Under the pieces are notes generated by a model. It saw only the letters and a list, made by a program, of their open reading frames with translations, made no database searches and was not told where the DNA came from. From the NCBI GenBank assembly GCA_033782935.1, contig JAWQEG010000488.1, positions 1,550,001-1,614,000 on the forward strand: a stretch of DNA of 64,000 bases, written 5' to 3'. Origin of the DNA: Petrolisthes cinctipes. Lineage: Eukaryota > Arthropoda > Malacostraca > Decapoda > Porcellanidae. The position numbers and the translations under genes were made by a program. This document shows, one piece after another, positions 48,901-62,098 of the stretch (the stretch's first letter is position 1; each line of letters opens with the position of its first letter).

Positions 48901-51090
48901 GTATGTTTTGGGCCTGTATATTGAAAATACTCTAACACGGAGTAGGCATGTACAGATCGCTTCTGGGACCCCAAAATATCGAATTTTCGGGTGTTTTGGG
49001 CCTCAATTTGAGATATCGACTTTGGGCACCTAAAATATTGAATTTTAGCATGTTTTGGTTCTATATTTTAAAAATATTCTAGCACTGAGTAGGCATGTAC
49101 AGATCGCTTCTGGGACCCCAAAATATCGAATTTTCGGGTGTTTGGAGCCTGAATTTGAGATATAAACGGGTACAGAAGATGCATGCACATATCGACTTTT
49201 TGGCACCTAAAAGATCGATTTTCAGTATGTTTTGGGCCTGTATTTTTAAAATATTCTAACACGAAGTAGGCATGTACACATCGCTTCTGGGACCCCAAAA
49301 TATCGAATTTTCGGGTGTTTTGAACCTGAATTTGAGATATAAACGGGTACAGAAGATACATACACATATTGACTTTTGTGCACCTAAAAGATCGATTTTT
49401 AGTATGTTTTAGGCCTCTATTATGAAAATACTCTAACACGGAGTAGGCATGTACAGATCGCTTCTGGGACCCCAAAATATCGAATTTTCGGGTGCTTTGG
49501 GCCTCAATTTGAGATATCGACTTTGGGTACCTAAAATATCGATTTTTAGCATGTTTTGGTCCAATATTTTGAAAACATACTAGCACTGAGTAGGCAAGTA
49601 CAGATCGCTTCTGAGACCCAAAAATATCGAATTTTCGGGTGTTTTGATGTTGAATTTGGGATATAAACGGGTGCAGAAGATGCATACACATATTGACTTT
49701 TGTGCACCTAAAAGATCGATTTTTAGTATGTTTTAGGCCTCTATTATGAAAATACTCTAACACGGAGTAGGCATGTACAGATCGCTTCTCGGACCCAAAA
49801 ATAACGAATTTTCGGGTGTAATGGGCCTGAACTTGAAATATCGACTTTGGGCACCTAAAATATCGATTTTTAGCTTGTTTTGGGCCTATATTTTGAAAAT
49901 ATTTTAGCGCTAAGTAGGCATGTACAGATCACTTCTGGGACCCCAAAATATCGAATTTTCGGGTTTTTTGAGCCTGAATTTGAGATATAAACGGGTACAG
50001 AAGATACATGCACATATCGACTTTGGACACTTAAAATATCGATTTTTAGCATGTTTTGAGCCTATATTTTGAAAACATTCTAGCTCTGAGTAGGCATGTA
50101 CAGATCGCTTCTGGGACCCAAAAATATCGAATTTTCCGGGGTTTTTTGAGGTTGAATTTGAGATATAAACGAGTGCATAAGATGCATGCACATATTGACT
50201 TTGGGCACATAAAATATCGATTTTCAGCATGTTTTGGGCCTGTATCTGAGTAGGCATGTACAGATCGCTTCTGGAACCCCAAAATATCGAATTTTCGGGT
50301 TTTTGGAGCCTGAATTTGAGATATAAACGGGTACAGAAGATGCATGCACATATCGACTTTGGACACTTAAGATATCGATTTTTAACATGTTTTGCGCCTA
50401 TATTTTGAAAACATTCTAGCACTGAGTAGGCATGTACAGATCGCTTCTGGGACCCAAAAATATCGAATTTTCGGGTGTTTTGAGGTTGAATTTGAGATAT
50501 AAACGAGTGCATAAGATGCATACACATATTGAATTTGGGCACATAAAATATCGATTTTCAGCATGTTTTGGGCCTGTATCTGAGTAGGCATGTACAGATC
50601 GCTTCTGGGACCCCAAAATATCGAATTTTTGGGTGTTTGGAGCCTGAATTTGAGATATAAACGGGTATAGAAGATTCATGCACATATCGACTTTTTGGCA
50701 CCTAAAAGATCGATTTTCAGTATGTTTTGGGACTGTATTTTTAAAATATTCTAACACGGAGTAGGCATGTACACATCGCTTCTGGGACCCCTAAAATATC
50801 GAATTTTCGGGTGTTATGGGCCTGAATTTGAAATATCGAATTAGGGCACCTAAAATATCGATTTTTAGCATGTTTTGGGCCTATATTTTGAAAATATTCT
50901 AGCGCTAAGTAGGCATGTACAGATCACTTCTGGGACCCCAAAATATCGAATTTCCGGGTGTTTTAAACCTGAATTAGAGATATAAACGGGTACAGAAGAT
51001 GCATGCACATATCGACTTTGGACACTTAAAATACCGATTTTTAGCATGTTTTGAGCCTTTATTTTGAAAACATTCTAGCACTCAGTAGGC

Positions 51091-52563
51091 ATGTACAGAT
51101 CGCTTCTGGGACCCAAAAATATCGAACTTTCGAGTGTTTTGAGGTTGAATTTGAGATATAAACGAGTGCAGAAGATGCATACACATATTGACTTTAGGCA
51201 CCAAAAATATCGATTATCAGCATGTTTTGGGCCTGTATCTGAGTAAGCATGTACAGATCGCTTCTGGGACCTCAAAATATCGAATTTTCGGGTGTTTGGA
51301 GCCTGAATTTGAGATATAAACGGGTACAGAAGATGCATGCACATATCGAGTTTTGGGCACCTAAAAGATCGATTTTCAGTATGTTTTGGGCCTGTATATT
51401 GAAAATACTCTAACACGGAGTAGGCATGTCCAGATCGCTTCTGGGACCCCAAAATATCGAATTTTCGGGTGTTTTGGGCCTCAATTTGAGATATCGACTT
51501 TGGGCACCTAAAATATCGATTTTTAGCATGTTTTGGTTCTATATTTTAAAAATATTCTAGCACTGAGTAGGCATGTACAGATCGCTTCTGGGACCCAAAA
51601 ATATCGAATTTTCGGGTGTTTTGAGGTTGAATTTGAGATATAAACGAGTGCATAAGATGCATACACATATTGACTTTGGGCACATAAAATATCGATTTTC
51701 AGCATGTTTTGGGCCTGTATCTGAGTAGGCATGTACAGATAGCTTCTGGAACCCCAAAATATCGAATTTTCGGGTTTGGGAGCCTGAATTTGAGATATAA
51801 ACGGGTACAGAAGATGCATGCACATATCGACTTTGGACACTTAAGATATCGATTTTTAGCATGTTTTGAGCCTATATTTTGAAAACATTCTAGCACTGAG
51901 TAGGCATGTACAGATCGCTTCTGGGACCCAAAAATATCGAATTTTCGGGTGTTTTGAGGTTGAATTTGAGATATAAACGAGTAAATAAGATGCATACACA
52001 TATTGACTTTGGGCACATAAAATATCGATTTTCAGCATGTTTTGGGCCTGTATCTGTGTAGGCATGTACAGATCGCTTCTGGGACCTCAAAATATCGAAT
52101 TTTTGGGTGTTTGGAGCCTGAATTTGAGATATAAACGGGTATAGAAGATTCATGCACATATCGACTTTTTGGCACCTAAAAGATCGATTTTCAGTATGTT
52201 TTGGGCCTGTATTTTTAAAATATTCTAACACGGAGTAGGCATGTACACATCGCTTCTGGGACCCCAAAATATCGAATTTTCGGGTGTTATGGGCCTGAAT
52301 TTGAAATATCGAATTTGGGAACCTAAAATATCGATTTTTAGCATGTTTTAAGCCTATATTTTGAAAATATTCTAGCGCTAGGTAGGCATGTACAGATCAC
52401 TTCTGGGACCCCAAAATATCGAATTTTCGGGTGTTTTGAGCCTGAATTTGAGATATAAACGGGTACAGAAGATTCATGCACATATCGACTTTGGACACTT
52501 AAAATATCGATTTTTAGCATGTTTTGAGCCTTTATTTTGAAAACATTCTAGCACTCAGTAGGC
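51091..52563. repeat. 1,473-bp 9-mer HOR, complete copy
   Basis: Spacings are 158, 177, 147, 158, 175, 158, 177, 147 and 176. It begins with the CGAACTTTCGAGTG monomer, passes through GAGTAAGCATGTACAG and CGAGTTTTGGGCACC, and includes GGTATAGAAGATTCATGC and GGGTGTTATGGGCC. The next copy starts at 52,564. Confidence 0.85.
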
Positions 52564-53094
52564 ATGTACAGATCGCTTCTGGGACCCAAAAATATCGAAC
52601 TTTCGAGTGTTTTGAGGTTGAATTTGAGATATAAACGAGTGCAGAAGATGCATACACATATTGACTTTAGGCACCAAAAATATCGATTATCAGCATGTTT
52701 TGGGCCTGTATCTGAGTAAGCATGTACAGATCGCTTCTGGGACCTCAAAATATCGAATTTTCGGGTGTTTGGAGCCTGAATTTGAGATACAAACGGGTAC
52801 AGAAGATGCATGCACTTATCGAGTTTTGGGCACCTAAAAGATCGATTTTCAGTATGTTTTGGGCCTGTATATTGAAAATACTCTAACACGGAGTAGGCAT
52901 GTACAGATCTCTTCTGGGACCCCAAAATATCGAATTTTCGGGTGTTTTGGGCCTCAATTTGAGATATCGACTTTGGGCACTTAAAATATCGATTTTTAGC
53001 ATGTTTTGGTTCTATATTTTAAAAATATTCTAGCACTGAGTAGGCATGTACAAATCGCTTCTGGGACCCAAAAAATCGAATTTTCGGGTGTTTT
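52564..53094. repeat. 1,473-bp HOR, partial second copy
   Basis: It repeats the first three monomers of 51,091-52,563 (CGAACTTTCGAGTG, GAGTAAGCATGTACAG, CGAGTTTTGGGCACC, then the GCCTCAATTTGAGATATCG monomer). It leaves the pattern in the fourth monomer, where GAGCCTGAATTTGAG replaces GAGGTTGAATTTGAG near 53.09 kb. A private 1-bp loss gives CCCAAAAAATCG near 53.07 kb. Confidence 0.8.
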
Positions 53095-53748
53095 GAGCCT
53101 GAATTTGAGATATAAACGGGTACAGAAGATGCATTTACATATCGACTTTGGGCACCTAAAATATCGATTTTGAGCATGTTTTGGGTCTATATCTTGAAAA
53201 TATTCTAACTAGGAGTAGACATGTACAGATCGCTTCTAGGGACCAAAAATACCGAATTTTCGGGTTTTTTGAGCCTGAATTTGAGATATAAACGGGTACA
53301 GAAGATGCATGCACATATCGACTTTGGACACTTAAAATATCGATTTTTAGCATGTTTTGAGCCTATATTTTGAAAACATTCTAGCACTGACTAGGCATGT
53401 ACGGATCACTTCTGAGACCAAAAAATATTGAATTTTCGGGTGTTTTGAGGTTGAATTTGGGATATAAACGGGTGCAGAAGACGCATACACATATTGACCT
53501 TGGGCACCTAAAATATCGATTTTCAGCATGTTTTGGGCCTGTATCTTGAAAACATTCTAACTAGGAGTAGGCATGTAAAGATCGCTTCTAGGACCCAAAA
53601 ATACCGAATTTTCGGGTGTTTTGAGCCTGAATTTGAGATATAAACGGGTACAGAAGATTCATGCACATATCGACTTTGGACACTTAAAATATCGATTTTT
53701 AGCATGTTTTGAGCCTATATTTTGAAAACATTCTAGCACTCAGTAGGC

Positions 53749-54745
53749 ATGTACAGATCGCTTCTGGGACCCCAAAATATCGAATTTTCGAGAGTTTTCA
53801 GGTTGAATTTGAGATATAAACGAGTGCAGAAGATGCATAGACATATTGACTTTAGGCACCAAAAATATCGATTTTCAGCATGTTTTGGGCCTGTATCTGA
53901 GTAGGCATGTACAGATCGCTTCTGGGACCCCAAAATTTCGAATTTTCGGGTGTTTGGAGCCTGAATTTGAGATATAAACGGGTACAGAAGATGCATGCAC
54001 ATATCGACTTTTGGTCACCTAAAAGATCGATTTTCAGTATGTTTTGGGCCTGTATATTGAAAATACTCTAACAAGGAGTAGGCATGTACAGATCGCTTCT
54101 TGGACCCAAAAATATCGAATTTTCGGGTGTTTTGGATCTGATTTTGAGATATCGACTTCGGGCACCTAAAATATCGAATTTTAGCATGTTTTGGGCCTAT
54201 ATTTTAAAAATATTCTAGCACTGAGTAGGTTTGTACAGATCGCTTCTGGGACCCCAAAATATCGAATTTTCGGGTGTTTTGATGTTGAATTTGGGATATA
54301 AGCGGGTGCAGAAGATGCATACACATATTGACTTTGGTCACCTAAAATATCGATTTTTAGCATGTTTTGAGCCTATATTTTGAAAACATTCTTGCACTGA
54401 GTAGGCATGTACAGATCGCTTCTGGGACCCAAAATATATCGAACTTTCGAGTGTTTTGAGGTTGAATTTGAGATATAAACGAGTGCAGAAGATGCATACA
54501 CATATTGACTTTAGGCACCAAAAATATCGATTATCAGCATGTTTTGGGCCTGTATCTGAGTAGGCATGTAAAGATCGCTTCTGGGACCTCAAAATATCGA
54601 ATTTTCGGGTGTTTGGAGCCTGAATTTGAGATACAAACGGGTACAGAAGATGCATGCACATATCGACTTTTGGGCACCTAAAAGATCGATTTTCAGTATG
54701 TTTTGGGCCTGTATATTGAAAATACTCTAACACGGTTGAGTAGGC
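53749..54745. repeat. Block V hexamer HOR, copy 1 (997 bp)
   Basis: Spacings are 158, 177, 147, 176, 159 and 180. Markers are TTTTCGAGAGTTTTCAGG, CTAACAAGGAGTAGG, GACTTCGGGCACC, GAGTAGGTTTGTACAG, CCCAAAATATATCGAACTTTC and the 3-bp insertion CACGGTTGAGTAGG. The 180-bp class here comes from that insertion plus one more base and differs from the 180-bp class of block III, although both hexamers total 997 bp. Confidence 0.9.
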
Positions 54746-55742
54746 ATGTACACATCGCATCTGAGACCCCAAAATATCGAATTTTCGAGAGTTTTCAGGT
54801 TGAATTTGAGATATAAACGAGTGCAGAAGATGCATAGACATATTGACTTTAGGCACCAAAAATATCGATTTTCAGCATGTTTTGGGCCTGTATCTGAGTA
54901 GGCATGTACAGATCGCTTCTGGGACCCCAAAATATCGAATTTTCGGGTGTTTGGAGCCTGAATTTGAGATATAAACGGGTACATAAGATGCATGCACATA
55001 TCGACTTTTGGTCACCTAAAAGATCGATTTTCAGTATGTTTTGGGCCTGTATATTGAAAATACTCTAACAAGGAGTAGGCATGTACAGATCGCTTCTGGG
55101 ACCCAAAAATATCGAATTTTCGGGTATTTTGGATCTGAATTTGAGATATCGACTTCGGGCACCTAAAATATCGAATTTTAGCATGTTTTGGGCCTATATT
55201 TTAAAAATATTCTAGCACTGAGTAGGTTTGTAAAGATCGCTTCTGGGACCCCAAAATATCGAATTTTCGGGTGTTTTGATGTTGAATTTGGGATATAAAC
55301 GGGTGCAGAAGATGCATACACATATTGACTTTGGTCACCTAAAATATCGATTTTTAGCATGTTTTGAGCCTATATTTTGAAAACATTCTAGCACTGAGTA
55401 GGCATGTACAGATCGCTTCTGGGACCCAAAATATATCGAACTTTCGAGTGTTTTGAGGTTGAATTTGAGATATAAACGAGTGCAGAAGATGCATACACAT
55501 ATTGACTTTAGGCACCAAAAATATCGATTATCAGCATGTTTTGGGCCTGTATCTGAGTAGGCATGTAAAGATCGCTTCTGGGACCTCAAAATATCGAATT
55601 TTCGGGTGTTTGGAGCCTGAATTTGAGATACAAACGGGTACAGAAGATGCATGCACATATCGACTTTTGGGCACCTAAAAGATCGATTTTCAGTATGTTT
55701 TGGGCCTGTATATTGAAAATACTCTAACACGGTTGAGAAGGC
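54746..55742. repeat. Block V hexamer HOR, copy 2 (997 bp)
   Basis: An immediate tandem copy with the same spacings and the same rare markers, ending in CACGGTTGAGAAGG at 55,728. Differences are few, for example TCACCT with GGTACATAAG near 54.98 kb, GTATTTTGGATCTG near 55.13 kb and GGTTTGTAAAG near 55.23 kb. The next base positions (CACATCGCATCTGAGA) repeat briefly before the array switches to the GGTGTTATGGGCC monomer. Confidence 0.9.
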
Positions 55743-57223
55743 ATGTACACATCGCATCTGAGAACCCAAAATATCGAATTTTCGGGTGTTATGGGCCTGA
55801 ATTTGAAATATCGAATTTGGGCACCTAAAATATCGATTTTTAGCATGTTTTGGGCCTATATTTTGAAAATATTCTAGCGCTAAGTAGGCATGTACAGATC
55901 ACTTCTGGGACCCCAAAATATCGAATTTTCGGGTGTTTTGAGCCTGAATTTGAGATATAAACGAGTGCAAAAGATGCATACACATATTGACTTTAGGCAC
56001 CAAAAATATCGATTATCAACATGTTTTGGGCCTGTATCTGAGTAGGCATGTACAGATCGCTTCTGGGACCTCAAAATATCGAATTTTCGGGTGTTTTGAG
56101 CCTGAATTTGAAATATAAACGGGTACAGAAGATGCATGCACATTTCGACTTTTGGGCACCTAAAAGATCGATTTTCAGTATGTTTTGGGCCTGTATAATG
56201 AAAATACTCTAACACGGAGTAGGCATGTACAGATCGCTTCTGGGACCCCAAAATATCAAATTTTCGGGTGTTTTGGGCCTAAATTTGAGATATCGACTTT
56301 GGGCACCTAAAATATTGATTTTTAGCATTTTTTTGTCCTATATTTTGAAAACATACTAGCACTGAGTAGGCATGTACAGATCGCTTCTGGGACCCAAAAA
56401 TATCGGATTTTCGGGTGTTTTGAGGTTAAATTTGGGATATAAACGGGTGCAGAAGATGCATACACATATTGACTTTGGTCACCTAAAATATCGATTTTTA
56501 GCATGTTTTGAGCGTATATTTTGAAAATATTCTAGCACTGAGTAGGCATGTACAGATTGCTTCTGGGACCACAAAATATTGAATTTTCGGGTGTTTTGAG
56601 CCTGAATTTGAGATATAAACGGGTACAGAAGATGCATGCACATATCGACTTTGGACACTTAAAATATCGATTTTTAGCATGTTTTGAGCCTATATTTTGA
56701 AAACATTCTAGCACTGAGTAGGCATGTACAGATCGCTTCTGAGACCAAAAAATATTGAATTTTCGGGTGTTTTGAGGTTGAATTTGGGATATAAACGGGT
56801 GCAGAAGATGCATACACATATTGACCTTGGGCACCTAAAATATAGATTTTCAGCATGTTTTGGGCCTGTATCTTGAAAATACTCTAACACGGAGTAGGCA
56901 TGTACAGATCGCTTCTGGGACCCCAAATTATCGAATTTTCGGGTGTTTTGGGCCTCAATTTGAGATATCGACTTTGGGCACCTAAAATATCGATTTTTTA
57001 GCATGTTTTGGTTCTATTTTTTAAAAATATTCTAGCACTGAGTAGGCATATACAGATCGCTTCTGGGACCCCAAAATATCAAATTTTCGGGTGTTTTGAG
57101 CCTGAATTTGAGATATAAACGGGTCAAGAAGATGCATTCACATATCGACTTTGGGCACCTAAAATATCGATTTTGAGCATGTTTTGGGTCTGTATCTTGA
57201 AAATATTCTAACTAGGAGTAGAC
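55743..57223. repeat. Block V linker monomers between HORs
   Basis: About eight to nine monomers that resemble blocks III and IV: GTTATGGGCCTG, CTAGCGCTAAGTAGG, CGATTATCAACATG, CGGATTTTCGGGTG with GGTTAAATTTGGG, then TATTGAATTTTCGG with GACCAAAAAATATTG. They do not repeat as a set inside the window. No gene is visible. Confidence 0.75.
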
Positions 57224-59066
57224 ATGTACAGATCGCTTCTAGGGACCAAAAATACCGAATTTTCGGGTTTTTTGAGCCTGAATTTGAGATATAAACGGGT
57301 ACAGAAGATGCATGCACATATCGACTTTGGACACTTAAAATATCGATTTTTAGCATGTTTTGAGCCTATATTCTGAAAAATTCTAGCACTGAGTAGGCAT
57401 GTACAGATCGCTTCTGAGACCAAAAAATATTGAATTTTCGGGTGTTTTGAGGTTGAATATGGGAAATAAACGAGTGCAGAAGATGCATACACATATTGAC
57501 CTTGGGCACCTAAAATATCGATTTTAAGCATGTTTTGGGCTTGTATCTTGAAAACATTCTAACTAGGAGTTGGCATGTAAAGATCGCTTCTAGGACCCAA
57601 AAATACCCAATTTTCGGGTGTTTTGAGCCTGAATTTGAGATATAAACGGGTACAGAAGATTCATGCACATATCGACTTTGGACACTTAAAATATCGATTT
57701 TTAGCATGTTTTGACCCTATATTTTGAAAACATTCTAGCACTCAGTAGGCATGTACAGATCGCTTCTGGTACCCAAAAATATCGAATTTTCGAGAGTTTT
57801 GAGGTTGAATTTGATATATAAACGAGTGCAGAAGATGCATAGACATATTTACTTTAGGCACCAAAAATATCGATTTTCAGCATGTTTTGGGCCTGTATCT
57901 GAGTAGGCATGTACAGATCGCTTCTGGGACCCCAAAATATCGAATTTTCGGGTGTTTGGAGCCTGAATTTGAGATATAAACGGGTACAGAAGTTGCATGC
58001 ACATATCGACTTTTGGGCACCTAAAAGATCGATTTTCTGTATGTTTTGGGCCTGTATATTGAAAATACTCTAACACGGAGTAGGCATGTACAGATCGCTT
58101 CTGGGACCCCAAAATATCGAATTTTCGGGTGTTTTGGGCCTAAATTTGAGATATCGACTTTGGGCACCTAAAATATCGACTTTTAGCATGTTTTGGTTCT
58201 ATATTTTAAAAATATTCTAGCACTGAGTAGGCATATACAGATCACTTCTGGGACCCCAAAATATCGAATTTTTGGGTGTTTTGAGCCTAAGTTTGAGATA
58301 TAAACGGGTACAGAAGATGCATGCACATATCGACTTTGGACACTTAAAATATCGATTTTTAGCATGTTTTGAGCCTATATTTTGAAAACATTCTAGCACT
58401 CAGTAGGCATGTACAGATCGCTTCTGGGACCCAAAAATATCGAATTTTCGAGAATTTTGAGGTTGAATTTGATATATAAACGAGTGCAGAAGATGCATAG
58501 ACATATTGACTTTAGGCACCAAAAATATCGATTTTCAGCATGTTTTGGGCCTGTATCTGAGTAGGCATGTACAGATCGCTTCTGGGACCCCAAAATATCG
58601 AATTTTCGGGTGTTTGGAGCCTGAATTTGATATATAAACGGGTACAGAAGATGCATGCACATATCGACTTTTGGGCACCTAAAAGATCGATTTTCTGTAT
58701 GTTTTGGGCCTGTATATTGAAAATACTCTAACACGGAGTAGGCATGTACAGATCTCTTCTGGGACCCCAAAATATCGAATTTTCGGGTGTTTTGGGCCTC
58801 AATTTGAGATATCGACTTTGGGCACCTAAAATATCGATTTTTAGCATGTTTTGGTTCTATATTTTAAAAATATTCTAGCACTGAGTAGGCATATACAGAT
58901 CGCTTCTGGGACCCCAAAATATCGAATTTTCGGGTGTTTTGAGCCTGAATTTGAGATATAAACGGGTCAAGAAGATGCATTCACATATCGACTTTGGGCA
59001 CCTAAAATATCGATTTTGAGCATGTTTTGGGTCTGTATCTTGAAAATATTCTAACTAGGAGTAGAC
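57224..59066. repeat. Block V 11-mer unit (1,843 bp) with internal 658-bp tetramer duplication
   Basis: Spacings are 175, 176, 176, 158, 177, 147, 176, 158, 177, 147 and 176. The series 158, 177, 147, 176 occurs twice (57,751-58,408 and 58,409-59,066), and the first three monomers of each set are close copies (TTTTCGAGAGTTTTGAGG or TTTTCGAGAATTTTGAGG with GATATATAAACGAG and GATGCATAGACAT). The fourth monomers differ: GCCTAAGTTTGAG at about 58,288 against GGGTCAAGAAGATGC later. Confidence 0.85.
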
Positions 59067-60252
59067 ATGTACAGATCGCTTCTAGGGACCAAAAATACCG
59101 AATTTTCGGGTTTTTTGAGCCTGAATTTGAGATATAAACGGGTACAGAAGATGCATGCAAATATCGACTTTGGACACTTAAAATATCGATTTTTAGCATG
59201 TTTTGAGCCTATATTTTGAAAACATTCTAGCACTGAGTAGGCATGTACAGATCGCTTCTGAGACCAAAAAATATTGAATTTTCGGGTGTTTTGAGGTTGA
59301 ATTTGGGATATAAACGGTTGCAGAAGATGCATACACATATTGTCCTTGGGCACCTAAAATATCGATTTTCAGCATGTTTTGGGCTTGTATCTTGAAAACA
59401 TTCTAACTAGGAGTAGGCATGTAAAGATCACTTCTAGGACCCAAAAATACCCAATTTTCGGGTGTTTTGAGCCTGAATTTGAGATATAAACGGGTACAGA
59501 AGATTCATGCACATATCGACTTTGGACACTTAAAATATCGATTTTTAGCATGTTTTGACCCTATATTTTGAAAACATTCTAGCACTCAGTAGGCATGTAC
59601 AGATCGCTTCTGGGACCCAAAAATATCGAATTTTCGAGAATTTTGAGGTTGAATTTGATATATAAACGAGTGCAGAAGATGCATAGACATATTGACTTTA
59701 GGCACCAAAAATATCGATTTTCAGCATGTTTTGGGCCTGTTTCTGAGTAGGCATGTACAGATCGCTTCTGGGACCCCAAAATATCGAATTTTCGGGTGTT
59801 TGGAGCCTGAATTTGAGATATAAACGGGTACAGAAGATGCATGCACATATCAACTTTTGGGCACCTAAAAGATCGATTTTCTGTATGTTTTGGGCCTGTA
59901 TATTGAAAATACTCTAACACGGAGTAGGCATGTACAGATCGCTTCTGGGTCCCCAAAATATCGAATTTTCGGGTGTTTTGGGCCTCAATTTGAGATATCG
60001 ACTTTGGGCACCTAAAATATCGATTTTTAGCATGTTTTGGTTCTATATTTTAAAAATATTCTAGCACTGAGTAGGCATATACAGATCGCTTCTGGGACCC
60101 CAAAATATCGAATTTTCGGGTGTTTTGAGCCTGAATTTGAGATATAAACGGGTACAGAAGATGCATTCACATATCGACTTTGGGCACCTAAAATATCGAT
60201 TTTGAGCATGTTTTGGGTCTGTATCTTGAAAATATTCTAACTAGGAATAGAC
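59067..60252. repeat. Block V 7-mer HOR (1,186 bp), copy 1
   Basis: Spacings are 176, 176, 176, 158, 177, 147 and 176. Markers in order are GGGACCAAAAATACCG, GAGACCAAAAAATATTG, CATGTAAAGATC with AAATACCCAATTTTCGGG, TTTTCGAGAATTTTGAGG, GATTTTCTGTATG, GGTTCTATATTTTAAAAATA and GAGCATGTTTTGGGTCTG with CTAACTAGG. Confidence 0.88.
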
Positions 60253-62098
60253 ATCTACAGATCGCTTCTAGGGACCAAAAATACCGAATTTTCGGGTTTT
60301 TTGAGCCTGAATTTGAGATATAAACGGGTACAGAAGATGCATGCACATATCGACTTTGGACACTTAAAATATCGATTTTTAGCATGTTTTGAGCCTATAT
60401 TTTGAAAACATTCTAGCACTGAGTAGGCATGTACAGATCGCTTCTGAGACCAAAAAATATTGAATTTTCGGGTGTTTTGAGGTTGAATTTGGGATATAAA
60501 CGGGTGCAGAAGATGCATACACATATTGACCTTGGGAACCTAAAATATAGATTTTCAGCATGTTTTGGGCCTGTATCTTGAAAACATTCTAACTAGGAGT
60601 AGGCATGTAAAGATCGCTTCTAGGACCCAAAAATACCGAATTTTCGGGTGTTTTGAGCCTGAATTTGAGATATAAACGGGTACAGAAGATTCATGCACAT
60701 ATCGACTTTGGACACTTAAAATATCGATTTTTAGCATGTTTTGAGCCTATATTTTGAAAACATTCTAGCACTCAGTAGGCATGTATAGATCGCTTCTGGG
60801 ACCCCAAAATATCGAATTTTCGAGAGTTTTGAGGTTGAATTTGAGATATAAACGAGTGAAGAAGATGCATAGACATATTGACTTTAGGCACCAAAAATAT
60901 CGATTTTCAGCATGTTTTGGGCCTGTATCTAAGTAGGCATGTACAGATCGCTTCTGGTACCCCAAAATATCGAATTTTTGGGTGTTTGGAGCCTGAATTT
61001 GAGATATAAACGGGTACAGAAGATGCATGCACATATCGACTTTTTGGCACTTAAAAGATCGATTTTTAGTATGTTTTGGGCCTGTATTTTTAAAATATTC
61101 TAACACGGAGTAGGCATGTACACATCGCTTCTGGGACCCCAAAATATCGAATTTTCGGGTGTTATGGGCCTGAATTTGAAATATCGAATTTGGGCACCTA
61201 AAATATCGATTTTTAGCATGTTTTGGGCCTATATTTTGAAAATATTCTACCGCTAAGTAGGCATGTACAGATCACTTCTGGGACCCCAAAATATCGAATT
61301 TTCGGGTGTTTTGAGCCTAAGTTTGAGATATAAACGGGTACAGAAGATGCATGCACATATCGACTTTGGACACTTAAAATATCGATTTTTAGCAAGTTTT
61401 GAGCCTATATTTTGAAAACATTCTAGCACTCAGTAGGCATGTACAGATCGCTTCTGGGACCCAAAAATATCGAACTTTCGAGTGTTTTGAGGTTGAATTT
61501 GAGATATAAACGAGTGCAGAAGATGCATACACATATTGAATTTAGGCACCAAAAATATCGATTATCAGCATGTTTTGGGCCTGTATCTAAGTAAGCATGT
61601 ACAGATCGCTTCTGGGACCTCAAAATATCGAATTTTCGGGTGTTTTTTAGCCTGAATTTGAGATATAAACGGGTACAGAAGATGCATGCACATATCGACT
61701 TTTGGGCACCTAAAAGATCGATTTTCAGTATGTTTTGGGCCTGTATATTGAAAATACTCTAACACGGAGTAGGCATGTACAGATCGCTTCTGGGACCCCA
61801 AAATATCGAATTTTCGGGTGTTTTGGGCCTCAATTTGAGATATCGACTTTGGGCACCTAAAATATCGATTTTTTAGCATGTTTTGGTTCTATTTTTTAAA
61901 AATATTCTAGCACTGAGTAGGCATATACAGATCGCTTCTGGGACCCCAAAATATCGAATTTTCGGGTGTTTTGAGCCTGAATTTGAGATATAAACGGGTC
62001 AAGAAGATGCATTCACATATCGACTTTGGGCACCTAAAATATCGATTTTGAGCATGTTTTGGGTCTGTATCTTGAAAATATTCTAACTAGGAGTAGAC
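60253..62098. repeat. Block V 11-mer unit (1,846 bp), second type
   Basis: Spacings are 176, 176, 176, 158, 177, 147, 176, 159, 177, 148 and 176. The beginning and end match the 7-mer, but the middle carries GGTGTTATGGGCC, GCCTAAGTTTGAG and CGAACTTTCGAGTG monomers of block IV type. It is therefore a composite: a 7-mer interrupted by a block IV-like tetramer. The rare GAGTGAAGAAGATGC at 60,854 recurs at 63,886. Confidence 0.85.

Larger units (their letters stand above)
45986..53220. repeat. Block IV: mixed HOR region
   Basis: Subfamilies of blocks II and III are intermixed. Markers include TTTTGATGTTGAATTTGGG, AGGCCTCTATTATGAAAATAC (near 46.25, 48.25, 49.43 and 49.74 kb), GGTGTTATGGGCCTG or GGTGTAATGGGCCTG, and ATTCTAGCGCTAAGTAGG. 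Local repeats with related but unequal composition follow each other, for example 46.1-46.4 kb and 48.1-48.4 kb. CGAACTTTCGAGTG monomers occur near 48.65, 51.12 and 52.60 kb. A small CAT duplication (GGCATCATGTACAG) sits near 46.28 kb. No gene or foreign DNA is visible. Confidence 0.82.
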
